Positions 23,094 to 37,000 of a stretch of 64,000 bases of DNA are shown here, piece by piece. A program made the translations under genes and the position numbers. Source of the stretch: Halichondria panicea (Eukaryota; Porifera; Demospongiae; Suberitida; Halichondriidae); contig NC_087389.1 of NCBI RefSeq assembly GCF_963675165.1, positions 2,204,001 to 2,268,000 on the forward strand, given 5' to 3'. Below the pieces are notes generated by a model. The model was given only the letters and a program-made list of their open reading frames with translations, was not told where the DNA came from and searched no databases. Within the stretch, counting starts at the first letter, position 1; every line of letters starts with the position of its first letter.

Positions 23094-26000
23094 ATGGACG
23101 TAGTGCCGGCCCTCTCACTGGACGCCATCCCCTATCCCCTGAACGAGCAGTCGCTGATGGACAAGGTGGAGAGCTTGACGGCAGCCATTGCTGAGGCTAA
23201 CGAGGAGAGGGCACAGGCAGCTGAGTATGGGTTGGTGCTGTTGTCAGAGAAACAGGCCCTGAGGAGTCAATACGATGAGCTGAGTGGACTGTACGAAAGC
23301 ACGAAGAGGGAGCTGGAGAACTCAGTCGATGTGAGTCTCTGTTGCACATATAGAGCATTGTATGTAATTTCTTCACATCAGGCAGTTTGTGCTCCATAAG
23401 TTATCTTACTGTAGTACATGATTATATTGAATCATGCATCTTATGTGTGTGCATGCAGGCTATCAAGCAAGTCCAAGCCGACTATGAGAAGAGGCTGAAG
23501 GAGGTGGAGTCACAGAGAGAGCAGCTGCTCGACGAAATGGAGACCAGAGAGACCTCTCTTATAGCAAAGGTGTGAGTGGGTCATCTTTATTGAGTGAATG
23601 TATACCGTACAATGAGTTGAAATTGCATGTGTCAAGGGAATGTCATAAATAATTACGTGTACACACTCATACTTGAAATTGGCAGCCGAGCCATAAACAT
23701 GAACATGCATGCCTGCTGCTCTGTATGAACTGAGAACTGAGACTGTTGTGCATGTTTTAGGTTGACAAGCTGGGGGAGGATATACGGCAACTAGAGAGGA
23801 AGCTGAAGCAGTCTACCTCAGAACAGGAGCACCTTAATGGCCATAACACATTCCTTAATGCTGAACTGGACAGGTGAGCAATGTAAATTAATTATAATTA
23901 TCTCCTGCGTACTACGCTATAATTATTTATCTATACGTGTAGATGCTGTAGAAATTCTAGTTTCTAATACATAATTATACATGTATTTGTAATTACTGTG
24001 TAGACTGTCCCTTATAAACGTGTTCCATTGTTGGCTCGCACCTTGTGTATATTTATGGATACAAGGATAAATTCTTTGTTCTGGCTTGGCCATATTTTAC
24101 TCATGGGTAGTAAATAGCATTGGTTGTTGATTCTGGGATGATCTCATAGTTGTAGTGGTTCTACAGCGGTACTATCGGCAGTAGTAGTTACCATGGGAAC
24201 GGTAGTTGAGTTGGTTGAACAATGAAGCACGAGTGCACCAGTTTGCACTTACTATTAGTACGTAGAAGCAGAAGGAGAAATAACGTATTATTCATTGTCG
24301 CTGCAGGCATAGGAGAGAGTGTGATGTTCTACGAGAGGATAACAGAAGATGGAAGCAAGAACAATTTACAGCTAACAGAGAGACAGATGACATGAAAAAA
24401 TACATTGAAAAGTTGGAAAAGAGAATTCAAAAACTGCTCAAATTTGAAGATGAATGTTCTGTGTTACAAGAAATGAACCAGACGCTGGCTCAAGAGTCTG
24501 AGTCTTTGTCTCATCAGTATGAACTCATTCTAACAGAAAAAGAAGAGCTAGAGAACCAGGCGAAACAGGTAGTGGAGGCACTCAACGAGGAAAGAGAAGC
24601 CAAGTCAATTCTCGAGACCAAACTCCAAGAAGAAGAGATACGTTCTCCGCCCCACCCCAGCTGGGCCATTGAGCGAGAGAGTGCCAGTCCCCCTCTGTTA
24701 TCCAGTAGCAAGAGGAACTCAATTAAGACGACTCCTGATCACACGAGACTCACGTCTCTCTCACCCACCCAGCGTGATGGTAGCTTAGAGCCCAACATGC
24801 AGTCGACACCGTACTCTCCTAAGAGAATGCCTAATTTATTGAGTGAGCTACAAAATTCATTTATGGGAAATGTGGACTCTGCCGAGCTGGAAACATTGCA
24901 GCAAAGGTGCCAGGAAGCTGAAAATACTATTACCTCTCTTCAGAAAGAGAAACTAGTATTGGAAGAGAAGGTTTCATCTTTTTCACTAGAGAAAACTGAA
25001 ACATTTACACGAATTGACAGTGTTAAGGAAGAGTATGCCAAAGCCATTTCCGAGAGGGACACATTGATATCTTCTCTTAAAGAGGATGTGCTCACGAAGG
25101 AGGAAGCCATTGGGCGATTAAGAAATCGACTCAACTCTGCATCAGCTGAGAAATCTTCAAAAGAAATTGAAGTTGAAGGTTTGAAGGACGAACTACAGCA
25201 CATCAAGGAATCATCTGTATGTGAAATGGAGAAAGCACAGAAAGAATACGTTGAAGAGCAGGTGAAAAATGCAGAACTGAGAGGTGAAGTGTCTGTGCTT
25301 GAAGAGCAGCTTGTATTTTTCTCTAACACAATTGAAAAACTCGAGAACATTATTTTCAGCTCACAAACGGAACTGACTTTGATGGCAGACGATCTTCACA
25401 ATCTCCACAAGACAGTGGTCACTCTCGGCTCTGAGAACAAACGTGGAGGGCCATCCCCATCCCCCAATAATCTAGTCGGAAATGACATAGCTCCTAATCT
25501 ATCCAATGAAGATGACAGTCTGAATCCATTCTACTCAATAAAGCTTGTGAAAAGAAAAACATCTGTTCCTGTCCATCACGAAAGCCAATCTTTGTTCGCT
25601 ATTGTCCAGCTTCATCAACAACTCCGTTCAATGAGGCTGCCACTAGAGCATTTTACAAAAACAATGCTCGAAAAATCTCTGGCTCATTCGGCAATCAAAC
25701 GTGTACCTTCAAACCCCACCTCTCCCACACTAGGTGCAGCTGGTGACAAGAAGACTAACCTTGATTTAGAAGCGAGTGTCAACAAATGGAAGGCGAAGCT
25801 TGCTCACAAGATTGAAGAAATCAGCAATCTCCGTGCCATCATGAAGGCTCGATCCACAACCACTGACGTTGCCATCAGCAGTCTGAGAAGCAAGCTAGAG
25901 GGACAGGCTAGAGCCTACCAAACAGAGCTCACCAGACTAAAGCACCAGCTAAAGATGTTGAGGAAAGAGAAAGATGAGCAGCTCAATTTGAGGACCATGT

Positions 26001-26209
26001 ATGCCAAACGTTGCCAAGAGCATGCAAATGAGATCACAAAATTGAAGAGAGACATTGAGAGCATGACTATTCAGTATGAAGATGTGATGATATCGCTCAA
26101 GAAGACCATTCAGCGCAAACTGGAGCTAGCTACTGAGCTGGATGAGTACAGGATGGAGCAAGAGAGACTCCACCTTATTCCCAAACTGTTAGGCTCTTCT
26201 AGAATATAG
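23094..26209 (+). CDS. BICD: Bicaudal D homologue, dynein-dynactin cargo adaptor
   Basis: Coiled-coil adaptor that links dynein-dynactin to cargo. Four exons (23094-23330, 23459-23569, 23761-23873, 24307-26209) give 787 residues, near the size of animal BICD proteins. Near residue 40 is the CC1-box type motif AQAAEYGLVLL, which in BICD family members contacts the dynein light intermediate chain. The rest is heptad-rich coiled coil with a Ser/Pro-rich break (about residues 230-310). The last 110 residues (SSLRSKLEGQARAYQTELTR, then RTMYAKRCQEHANEITKLKR) match the BICD C-terminal cargo-binding coil. The huge last exon is striking among otherwise well-split neighbours. The start is the first ATG of the exon; confidence is high from both ends of the protein. 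Confidence 0.92.
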
Positions 26210-26543
26210 GATCATACTTTTCAAATTTTAATTTTGGAAATTTTACCCTTTCTAATATTTGTCAGTGGGTGGACTATAATATATTTTTGTAATCAAGTCA
26301 CAATTTTCGATTTCGTTTTGGCCTATCTGAAGTAATTACTATTCAAAGAACAAGTCCAATTCCAGGTATGTACATGTATAGCAACCCCATGAACGTTTTG
26401 CCAAAACAGCTACAGGTTGTAATTGTACATGCATGTACACACCGAGTCAAGATGAATTCGAACACACAATACGATGAAGAGATTAATTGGCATACATAAT
26501 TATATATACAACATTGCTATAAGGTACGGTGACACTACATAAG

Positions 26544-27397
26544 CTATGAGTCCGTCTCTGAGTTTTCACTAGACAGCCTCTCGATTGCTTTGGTTCTTGC
26601 CCAACCACTAACACTGCAGACAACAATTATAAAGGTATGAAAGTCATGGGATAGGATTTGAGTATAGAGCAAAAGTGCACGAACGCTATAAAAAGGCTGT
26701 CCTTAGACTGTCAAGAGCAAGCAGCCATATGGTCTGTTGGGTTACTTGATACGGACCATACTGTAATACCTCGATTTAAAGCGACACTTTTAAAAAAATT
26801 ACGAAGCCAGAGGTAGCTTCTTTTGGAGGTTTAAAGATTATGCTGCTGGGTGTCACATATATAGAGGCTCGCAGTTAGTCTACTATCTCAATTTTCAGGC
26901 TGCTTAGAATTCTCTAATGGCCAGGAATCAAGGCTAGGTGTGGCTACATTTGACCTCCATTTAGGGAGCGACAACGCAGCTATCACTCTTTTTAAAGCCT
27001 AAGCTCGAGGGTGTTGCATTTTGGAGGGTCACTTTTTAAACTCAAGGAAATTGGTGTGTACATGTATGTATCCTTACGATGTGTCTGGCTTGAATGCCAC
27101 AATTCCAATGACCAAAAGAAGGTTCAGTGTCATGCCATACACCCAGACATTCTCCCATGACTCCTTCTGCCTTTTCTCGCCAGGTAACAAGGGCTGTATG
27201 GACCGTGTATATAATAGCGTAGTGGTTAATTTTAGTGTGCATTAATTGAAATCACAACAAACACTGACTTTCTCATTGAAGAGAAATCCATTTGGTGGCT
27301 CTGGTCCCTCTAAATTCTCAGCAGATGAGTTTTCTGATCTAGATATCCGAGGAACCCGCCATAATCTTGGACGAACTGAGCTCAGCAGTCTATTCAT
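26544..27397 (-). CDS. NDUFB11: NADH dehydrogenase (complex I) NDUFB11/ESSS-like subunit
   Basis: Small single-pass accessory subunit of mitochondrial complex I, inner membrane. Three exons (27269-27397, 27078-27193, 26544-26613) give 104 residues in frame. The N-terminus MNRLLSSVRPRLWRVPRISR is Arg-rich without acidic residues, as in a mitochondrial presequence. It is followed by PPNGFLFNEKPLLPGEKRQK, one transmembrane segment (VWVYGMTLNLLLVIGIVAF), then KPDTSVSGWARTKAIERL. Order and spacing (FLFxEK, ExWExxW before the helix, KPDT and WAR after it) fit NDUFB11. The assignment rests on short motifs. Start codon is 84 bp from that of FSIP1 on the other strand. Confidence 0.75.
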
Positions 27398-27481
27398 CTT
27401 GGAGGCAGTCTACTTAAGTTTTGTTCATGTCCGTGTACATCCGTAAACCAACTACAGTAAAAGTGGGAGGGGCTGGTGCAA
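27398..27481. promoter_or_regulatory. Presumed bidirectional promoter, NDUFB11-like / FSIP1
   Basis: Only 84 bp separate the two divergent start codons as I read them. The stretch includes GTGGGAGGGGC (GC-box-like) and no TATA box. Promoter activity is inferred from position; each gene could have a further upstream non-coding exon. Confidence 0.5.
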
Positions 27482-30400
27482 ATGTGCAGACGTCAGCAGT
27501 TTAAAAAGAAGGAAGAAGCCGATGTACGTACGTATGTACTAGGTACTCGTCAGGAATATGTCCTATTCAAATGTAATGGAAGTGATTACGAAGGGAAGGT
27601 GAGAGTAAGAGAGTTCTAGTGGTAGGACCTGGGTATAATCTTATGTACACAGTGTACAATGCTATCTGGTCTCCATGGAGACTGAAATACATGTTAGTGA
27701 TGGTAATAATTATAATATTGTTATAGGTACGTGGATGAAGCATCTGACACTGCTGTCGAACCAGTTTTAGGTCGATCATCCACCTCTCAAAGTGTAAGCT
27801 CGTACAGTTCCGTGTATAGTTCCCTAGAATGACACACCAACCACTCTATACCAAACTAGTTTACCGTAATTTACTAGAATGTTTTGCGAGCATTAAACAT
27901 TTGCGAACTTTGCGAGGGTTGATCAATTCGCAATAATAAAGTAAAAATACACACAATCCTTGTCAGAACGTAATAGTTAAATCGCAAAGGATCAACTTTT
28001 CTGCTCATTACTTAGCAAAGGTTTTTCACCCGCAAAATATACTAGTAATACGGTATATAACTTCATAGTCGGGCGGAAATAATAACTTCATAGATCTAAG
28101 CAGGCAGACATTACTATTGCCCCCCAATTGTCACACTGTAGACACGAACAGAGAGTCAGCTGTCTCTGGAATACCTCCCTCCAGAAGGTGCGTCCACCAT
28201 TCCTGCAACTGATAATTATGTCATGCATTTTACTTCATCCACTGTTATTTATAGTTACCTGCATTAGTAGTCTAGTCTTGGACTCATTCTTTGGTAGCAT
28301 GGTCGTCCAGTAATGATATACTGTGTAAACTCAGTGTAATTCATACAGCTCCCTACTATGGAAGTGCCAGTGCTGGCCTACAAGGCCAGGACCCCCAAGA
28401 CTTAGATCAAGAGGTTCAAGCCGAGGCCACCACTCAACTGTACCAGAGGATTCAAGCTCTGAGTGATCAAATCCACACTGAGTTAGACACCATGATTGAT
28501 ATCGAGTCAGTCAGCTCCCACCAGCCTACACCACTCCCTCCAGAGGAACATTCAATGAGAACATCCCTGGATACCTCTAGAGACTCAGACCTGTTTCTAT
28601 TAGAGCAAATTCACTCTAACATCAATAGTGATAAGTGCAAAGATATCGTTCTTGTGCCTGACAAAGAAGAGGATGTGCTATCTCCTAGAGACTGTGACAG
28701 CACATTGACTGCAAGCTCAGCAACTGTTGAGCCTTTGTTTAATAGCATGGATCCCAAGTTGAAGAAAGCCATTGAGAAGATGAGGAAATTGGATGAGAAG
28801 CTTGCTGATTTGGACAAGGTGACAACACTAACTTTATTTTACATGCCATGTGTACTCTCTACCTGCAATGGGAGGGTAACATGTTCATTGTTGGCAAGCC
28901 TCAACCTGCTTGCGGGATACATAATTTATTACAGAGGAATCTTCCCTTTGTACTTTGGGGCCAAAATAATTTATAAGGTGTCCTTTATTCAGACATTTTT
29001 GTATGTAAACAGTGCACCTTGTGCTATATCTTCCCCATTTCACTGACCATTAATGTCTATTCACTGGTTCTACAGAAAGAAAGGGATGTCAAAAAACAAC
29101 GAAAACTACTAGAACAGCAAATAGACTCAAACATTAGTCTTCAAACCAGTTCAACACACTCATTGGACCGACAAAGTGAGCTGTACATATATCAATCAAT
29201 TCAACAGTTGCCATTATATTTTTGTTTACAGAGTACCCACCAGTGTTTACAACACAGCTGAACGACAATGCCAGTTCAGGTACAAATCTCAGTGTATGAT
29301 TGCATGTACTCATTTTTTGTCTGTTTCGTAGCTGGAGATAGTACCAGCTGCACTGTAAAATCCCATGGTTCAGCTAAGAGGAATCATATCCACTCAGAAA
29401 CAGAGAAAACTGCTGACCTTAAAACTAAACCCAATACACAGACCGAGATTAGTGGCACTAACTTCATCCAAAGAAACATTGAGGTATGAACATGCATCAA
29501 TGTATGTGTTGCTACATTATTTTAGATGCTATTTATTATTCTAGTTGGCTAGTGATGCTGGAGCTCTGGTGGCCATGACTGAGGCTGAGAAACAAAGGCT
29601 AGATGAGCTACTTAGTGGAGAAAACAAGGCAGAGGTTTGAATATGCGTATAAATTTGCAATGATGATTAACTTGCCTACAGGAAATAGATCCTAACGAAA
29701 ACGAGTTGATTTTATGTGTGAGAGACATTCGTGAAGGATTTGCACTCAAACAAGAAGACCTGGATAGGATGAAAACTATTGACAAGTACATGTACCGTTT
29801 GATTTGGGCGACACTCCCAGTATGAATATACTGTACCGTAATGAGTGCTTTCAATTGCGTGGAAAGAATTGAATTGCTCAATTGAACCTGTAGTCATCCA
29901 CGTACAGTACCAATACATTAACCCCCTATGTTTTGTACAATACACACACAGACATGTTGCTTTCATATAATTTTGTTCTCACACAGCCAGCTGCAGGCCA
30001 TTCTGCCACCTAGTGCTTGGGAGTCTCTCTCCTGCTCATCGCGCACTGGCTCACACAATCCACAAGAGCTGGGCAGTGAGAGTGGGCACATCAGCACCAT
30101 AGGTTGTGACAGCAGTACAGAAGATGAGGAGGGAGAACCTGAAGTGGACAAGGGGACACATATAGGAATAGGAATAGGTAAAATCTAGGCTACGTCTAAG
30201 TATGTATAAAAAAATACCACTATAAGCGAGATGTTCATGGCATCACTAATCCATGCAGTGCCTGGAGAGGAAGTGCTCCACCAGTTTCAGATGTCTCGCA
30301 GTGAGAGTGAGCGACTGAGAAGCATTGATGACAGACTCAGAGCTATACACGCTGAGAACCAACTGATACTAGTAAGTCCCGTTTATTACTTACTCCTCAT

Positions 30401-30735
30401 CGACATCGAGTTATATAATTAAAATATTTGTCTGTTAGGGGTTGTCAGCTAGTCATGTCTAGATTATTTTTCGTAATGAGTGTAAATTTTGGTACTCGAC
30501 ACATTTGTGCTGTGTTACGTACTACAAGGCTGTACATACCCAACTGCATTTCGCTAGACAAAATGAGCCATGCATAATATTATTATCTAAGCTAGCTCCC
30601 TCTATGTCCCTCATGCAGCCATTGCCTACATCAGATCTCCAGGCTCTTTTGGACGAGTGTCGCTCTGGTGAACAACTTGGTACTCACAAAGAGTTTCCAC
30701 CTCGGGACGAGAACACAAACAAACTCTTAGACTAA
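27482..30735 (+). CDS. FSIP1: Fibrous sheath-interacting protein 1 homologue
   Basis: FSIP1 is a coiled-coil protein linked to the sperm flagellum and cilia. Twelve exons (27482-27531, 27727-27793, 28142-28187, 28349-28818, 29076-29175, 29232-29279, 29332-29483, 29545-29634, 29682-29785, 29987-30177, 30259-30371, 30619-30735) give 515 residues in frame. Family landmarks in order: KKAIEKMRKLDEKLADLD with a basic coil KERDVKKQRKLLEQQI; FIQRNIELASDAG then MTEAEKQRLDELL; ILPPSAWESL; a late coil RLRSIDDRLRAIHAENQ; and LQALLDECRSGEQ near the end. The order matches vertebrate FSIP1. The first exon (MCRRQQFKKKEEAD) is the least certain part. Introns are small; the second holds a MITE. Confidence 0.85.
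27862..28055. mobile_element. MITE family A, second copy
   Basis: Same ends as 811-1030 (TACCGTAATTTACTAGAATG and ATACTAGTAATACGGTA) and the same interior order of GCGAGGGTTGATCAATTCGC-type words, with a few deletions. It lies in FSIP1 intron 2. Confidence 0.85.
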
Positions 30736-31002
30736 CAGAATTATTTTCATGTTGTCTCTTAACTGTCACCATCATTTATAATTTCTTATTGTATACCGTA
30801 CATTGTCATTATTGTATACTGTAAAATTATAATTATGTTTGTCGTAAGAATTGTGTGTACAAAACGGGAGTAATAATAATATAAATATATATAATAATTA
30901 TACTTGCAGAAAAATAACCACTTTGTCACAATACAACATAATTATTATACTGTTTGTTATAACATACATGCACCTAATAATATGTCATATGCATGCATGG
31001 GA
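30736..31002. other. Convergent 3' region between FSIP1 and APPL-like gene
   Basis: AT-rich stretch (runs such as AATAATAATATAAATATAT) between two converging genes. No exon seen. It probably holds both 3' ends; I could not choose a polyadenylation signal with confidence. Confidence 0.4.
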
Positions 31003-34000
31003 TCAGCTTTTTCTAGAGGAGTGAGTCACAAATGACCCACCAAAAGAAGTGGGTACTCCACCCAAGTCATCTTCATCTGGTAATGGTGGCAACCAGTTGT
31101 CGTCATCTCCAAAATTGTCACCTCCTAGATTATTGCCAGCTGTAGAATCGAAGGGAGGATATCCATTACCATTCACGCTTGAGCTGGTCGAAAAGTATGC
31201 TGTACTTGTAGACATAGCAGGTGTAGTTTGATCAGCGTGGTAGTAACCACTTGAAGTGGTTTGGGCTGCAGAGTAGCTAGTTTGAAAGTTTGAGCCATCA
31301 CTGTAAGGCTCGTCTGCTAGATCACTGAGCAGGTCCACAGGTTCCCCTAAGTCATAATCCTCATCTTGATTATTCGTAGTGTCCAGGACCTGAGATGAAG
31401 TGGAGATTGGAGGATAGCTTGCAGTGGAGAAAGATGATGTCCCCATCGAGGTTGAAGTAGAGTAAGTAGAGGAGGTCAAGGTTGAATAACTAGACGGCTG
31501 TGCAGCTGGTTTTGTCGTACCCAAAGAGCTAGATTGTGAAGGGGTAGTTCCTTGAGAGGTATAGTAGCCACTGGTGGAGCTTGGATTGAGCGATTGTTGC
31601 TTGGACTGAAAAAAGTCAGTAGACATTGTGGAATTGGAGTCATTGAAAGTGTCTTGGAATAAATCAAAGTCTTCAGCGAGGTCTTGGGGCTCCCCCACAG
31701 AGCTAATCCCACCATCAGCCTTGAAATAGCCAGAGTCAGCTGTCGTGCTTGGCTGCCCACCGACGCTAGACCATACCGACTCGTTATCAATTGACTCACT
31801 CACAGCTGCGTTTGAGAAGTAACCTGCGCCTTTGGTTGTGTCTGGAATGCTTGAGGGTGTCACAGTGAAGCTGGAGTCACTGATGTAGCTGGAGTCTGTT
31901 GTGTGAGTACCAATCGAAGGGGGTGGTGAGTCTAGAGGTGGAAGGTCATCCAGGTCCGGAGAATACCGATCAGAATCTTGCGTGGTGAAGTTATCTGTGA
32001 ACTTGTTTTCAGGAGGTGGTTTTCCTGTATGAAAGACGTTAAAAAAACAGTAATGCGGCTTGTAGGTACCTATTCTGTGTATGTTATTTTAATCTATATC
32101 CATGATCTCTGCCTATTCATGTAAATGTACATGTAGGTGCAGTCATGTACATACATGTACATAATTAATGTGCATAAGCGGACATAAACATGAATCCCTT
32201 CCAACCTTGGCTGGTGACGTTGTCTTTAGAGAAGAGGTCACCAGAATTGGAACTTGATGAGGGTGGTTGAGGGGGTAACGTTTGTTGTCGAGATGATCTA
32301 TTGGTCAGGTTGGGGGCAGACGAAGTATTTTGCATAGCGGTAGAAGCAGTAGACCGAGATGCCTATAGAGAAATACACATTACGATATTGGAAAATCGAA
32401 GACTATTATCGTTAATCCCGGCTCTCTAAAGTACGGTCACCTCGATATACAGGTTGTTTCATTTGGCATGGATTGCTAGCTTGATCTTTACTGCACAAAA
32501 CCTGCCTTGAAATGCGACCAACTCTATTCCGTCAGTTCTGGCTGCCCCAAATTAAGTTTTTAATGTACGGCTGGATATGATGTTTTGGGTGTGGTTTGGC
32601 AGATAAAATTGGATTACACATCCAAGAGCATAATGGTTCATTATCCTCGAGACAAAACTGCAAGATCATTCAGTCATTAGATTTGAGGTAGGTTTGCTTT
32701 TATTTGAAATGCAGCCACCTCGCTATTCTGGCCAAACTACCACTTTCCCACGGGTGACCAGATTAACGAAAGTCTACTGTATCAAGGGCTTATAAATCTT
32801 TATCTTTATCTTTTCTTTACAAGCCCTTGCTTATATGGAAGAAACACTGTTCGGCTACTGACTACCAGATCTTGTGTATCTATAGCAACATGCGTCTAAC
32901 TTTACTGTGTATTGTACCACTCACATTAGCAGCTACAACTTGGTCATTATCAAAGGTTACATATCCCGAGGCGTTATAGGTTGGTTTGAAGATAGGAGGA
33001 GGTGGTCTCCTTGGCACCATCGGGGCCTGGCCAGAGTAGCCCTGAGAGAAAAAGTAACAGTGGAAAACTTGAAGACTCAACATGCAAACTTTGGTCAATA
33101 CAAATGCACACAGGAGCATATACATGTAGGCAGACTCGGATTTTTTGACAGAAACAATGACACACCATGGAGGGTTGAGATGAGGGTTGAGATGAGCCAT
33201 GAGGTGACTGCTTGGGAGGCAGAGACATATGACTGTTCAGCGCAGCACGGACAGCATCGTCTACCACCTTGCAAATCTGTGGAGAACAGTAGAGAACTTC
33301 ACAGCCATGCTCTACACTTACAACTGTACATGGCAGCAAGCTGGAGTACGAACCCTAGCTGTAACCCAACAACTACATGTACATTCTTTATCTACGTACA
33401 TGTATCAGTATGTATCTATGGCCAGATAACACACCAGCTGTTCACATACCTGACTGCTCTCAAACTCACTCTCCAGCACATGGCAGATGTACCTGGTCTT
33501 GTCAGCGTCTGCATTGGACTGGTTCACTACTCCCAGGAGTCTGTACACACCAGAGTGGAATATGGAGTGATGAATAGTTGGCACAACTCACTTTAGATTG
33601 TCTGGGTGTGTCGAGCATCGCACAACTCCTTTTAGTTGTATCTGTCAAGAAAAGAGTGTACATAGCATGTGACCAGTGGGAGACACATGTAGTACGCAGT
33701 GCTCTAACTATGCAGGAAAACGTAACCTAGTCTAGATCCTGTATAGAACTGCCCCAGTAATTAAGAACCTTCACTAATAATGCCATAACTGATTTAGTTA
33801 CCTCAATAGGGAAAGAAATGCACTGTAAAGCTGGGGTAGCAGAGTATCGTAGTAAAGTCAGTCTTCACCTACATGTACATGTAACTAAGAATGTTTACCT
33901 GACCAATTGCTTTCTTTGCTTCCACGTCCATAAACACAATGGATTTCGTAGCCACAGTCATTTCGATATCAATGGCTGACTTCACATTCTGTACCGAGCG

Positions 34001-37000
34001 AGCAGCCATCACTTTGCGAATGGTGTCAGTGATAACAGTTGGAGCTGTGTGTGTGGGAACAGCACATGCAGTCATATCGAGGGCCGTTGTTAATTGAAAC
34101 TAATTACCCTTCCCATCCTTAATCTCGGTGTGGCCAAGGTACTTGACGGAGAACTTCCCTGAAGACACAACAGCAGGTGTGGACTGAGAGGGAGGCACAC
34201 TGACAGCTGCAAGGGAAATAATAAAGAGCTAGTACATGTATTATTAGCATATAAATTAGGCATAGGCCCCATCATCTACAATTAATTTGGTGAAAGTATG
34301 CAGGCACTTGCCTACAATGACAAACAGTGGAAATAAAAATGGCCTATTATTACAAGCACTCCTTAGAGCTGACCTAGCACTTTCTCTGGCTGCAGTGGTG
34401 TGGGCAGCTGGCCAAGTGAGGAGGGTGAGGGAGAGAGGGGATACGGTCCAGAGGTCGGGTCTTGTTTCTTTGGTTTAAATACTCGAGGTAGGACGGGAGA
34501 ACGAGTGGGAGATTTGACGGGTTTGATGAGGGGGAGATTGGGAGCAGAGGAAGTGTTACTGCGGGTGGGTCTGGTAGTATTGGCTCTATCTCGTATCTTT
34601 GGAGGGCGGATCTCCTTGTTCACCCACGAACGAATCTCTTCTCTCTTCTGTCTGCAATAGAGTGAGTGAAAATTTCTCTGCATACATGTATTATTACACA
34701 TCCACAGACTGGCACACATATTTTGTCAATCATACATGTCTTAATTAAAAAACATAATCAACCACTGAGATATTTTTCATTGTCCAGACACACACTTCGT
34801 GTGATAGCTAGACGACTGCTTACTTGATGAACTCTGCATCGCCGGCTGAGTTAGGCTGGTGGGAGCTCCTCTCTTGTCTATTGTTGTTGATCGTTGCTAT
34901 CCACTGGTGAGAGAGAGATTGGTACGTGTACACAAAATATCAATACCACAGTAAAAGTAGAATCTAGTGGTTTGCTTATAGTCATTAACACCAGTTGCAC
35001 AACAAAGCCAACTACACACTGATACTCACCTCATCTTTCTCCACTTCATTCTCAGCCATTAGGTAAAACGGTCTGGGGAAGGAAAGGAGGTGACAACAGT
35101 AAAAACTAGCACTGAAGTGCTAACCCTCGGCTGTTCACATAAATAATGAATATCAATATAGCAGCCAAAAGAGTGATACACGATAAACGCTGGCTAAGCA
35201 GCAAGTAACAGGAGCTAGAGGTATGTAGAACTGAGTTTAGTAGTGTATGAAGCGCATGCATTGTGGACTAGGATCACAGCAAAGTTAGCAAAGTCAGCAA
35301 AGAAGCCCGCAAAGAGTCTTAAATATGGCTCCTAGTGTCTGGGGCTAGGATAAGCAACGAAGCAAAATGGCGAGTGGAATATGGAGTGATGGTGTGATGA
35401 ATAGTTTCTACTTTAGTGACCCAGTTCCTGGTACAGAATCACTTCAGCTGTAAGCACGTACCTCGAATAAAAGCCACGTGTAGCCAGCTAACCGTGCAGC
35501 CAACATGCAAGTTCAAGCTTTTTAGTTTTTATTCGACAACGAAGCTTTAAGATCAAAATCTGCCATTATTACAACTAATAACTTAAGCGGACAGTAGTGA
35601 ACATGAGGTCAAGTAGTCAACCGGGAGTACATTGTATTTTAGTACTTAGGACTGCCTATATCATCAAGTTTGTAGGCTTTACATCACCAACTCTAGTTTT
35701 AAAACTACAAGGAAGCTACGTGTAGACACACCTCTGTTATAATTAGCTTATAACAGTGCTACCTACATGAGAGCAAAAATAACGAATATGGGGTACCTAC
35801 AAAGCACAATACTTTCACTGACCTCTTATGAGAAGAGTGAGTGACTTGAAGGACGTATCGACGGTCATCCATCTCCCCCGGAGAGGCATCTGCTCCTTTC
35901 AATGTAAACAGAGGCTCTGCATTCTGTGAGACACAGGTATTGACATTACATCCATCTTTAATTAAGCAAGCACAAATTATTTGGAATCATATCAAACCTC
36001 TCGTTTTTATTAAGCCATTAACATTTTGTTAGAGGATAATCACAGATCTATCAAATCCAGTCTAAACTAATTTGCGAACCCTCTGAGGGAAGTGGGAGAA
36101 CAGTTGACCCTTCTTGGTGAAGAAGTAGCCTCTGTCCCACTGAGACCCGAACCCAGTCTTCTGCCTACAGTAAATGAAGAGTGAGGTGTGAGGGGATGGG
36201 TGGGAAATACAGCCACTAGATACACGCGTCACATAATTATCTGATCAACGTCATACGAACCAAGTAAAATCGATACTTGCATGTCTACTGTTACAGCAGT
36301 AACAGAGGAATTCCATGTAGACAGCAGCTAAACACAATAAGCTCTCTACATACATATCTATAATCTTTCAGTGTACACTCACCCTCGGAGGAAGAGGTAG
36401 CCGTTCTTTGATGAGATTATGGTCTTGGGAGGGTGATAGTCAACGAAGGGGTCGTTTGGATCAGGGTCGGGTAGACACAAACCGGGGAAGGAGAGCTCAA
36501 TCTCCTCCCTCTCTTCAGCCATGGCCGCCATGTCCGACTGATATTGGTTGTGGAACCTAAAGTGGGTGGGGGTGGAGGTTTTTATGACTAGGAAATTTCG
36601 AAAAAGGTCAATAGAACACACTTTCGGAAACTTTTAACAACAATACTGCAATACTGATAATTGACTCATTACACAAAGACCTTATTCAATCGATAGTGTG
36701 GACATTTGGGGCTAAGTATTGCCTGAGTAGGTAAAGCTTCCTACAAAACCCCTCATAACATGGATGATGTTTTGTAGAGAAGAGAGCACAGCTAGTACAC
36801 AATAATGCATGGCGTACTCACTTCTGGGCCTCAGTGTTGAGTTCATTTAAAACCTTTCCTAGCTCTTTGTTCAACACTTCATGACCAGCCTTGAAATAAG
36901 ACATCTATGAGGATAGTAAAAGCAAATTGAAAAACAGAACACGGCTGCAGTAATTTAACTGGAGTACTTAAAATACTACATATATAGTACCGTATAGCGT

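Noticed and set aside
24940-25350. Minus-strand 136-codon open frame inside the BICD last exon
   Set aside because: Shadow of a coiled-coil coding exon (Ser/Phe-rich mirror of Glu/Lys codons); no splice or family support.
28819-29046. C-terminal extension of the FSIP1 frame past 28818
   Set aside because: A good GT donor at 28819 and the family motif continuing at 29076 (KERDVKKQRK) show this is an intron that happens to stay open.
32907-33596. Plus-strand 229-codon open frame
   Set aside because: It runs antisense across several APPL exons with good splice sites and PTB motifs on the minus strand, and has no recognisable domain.
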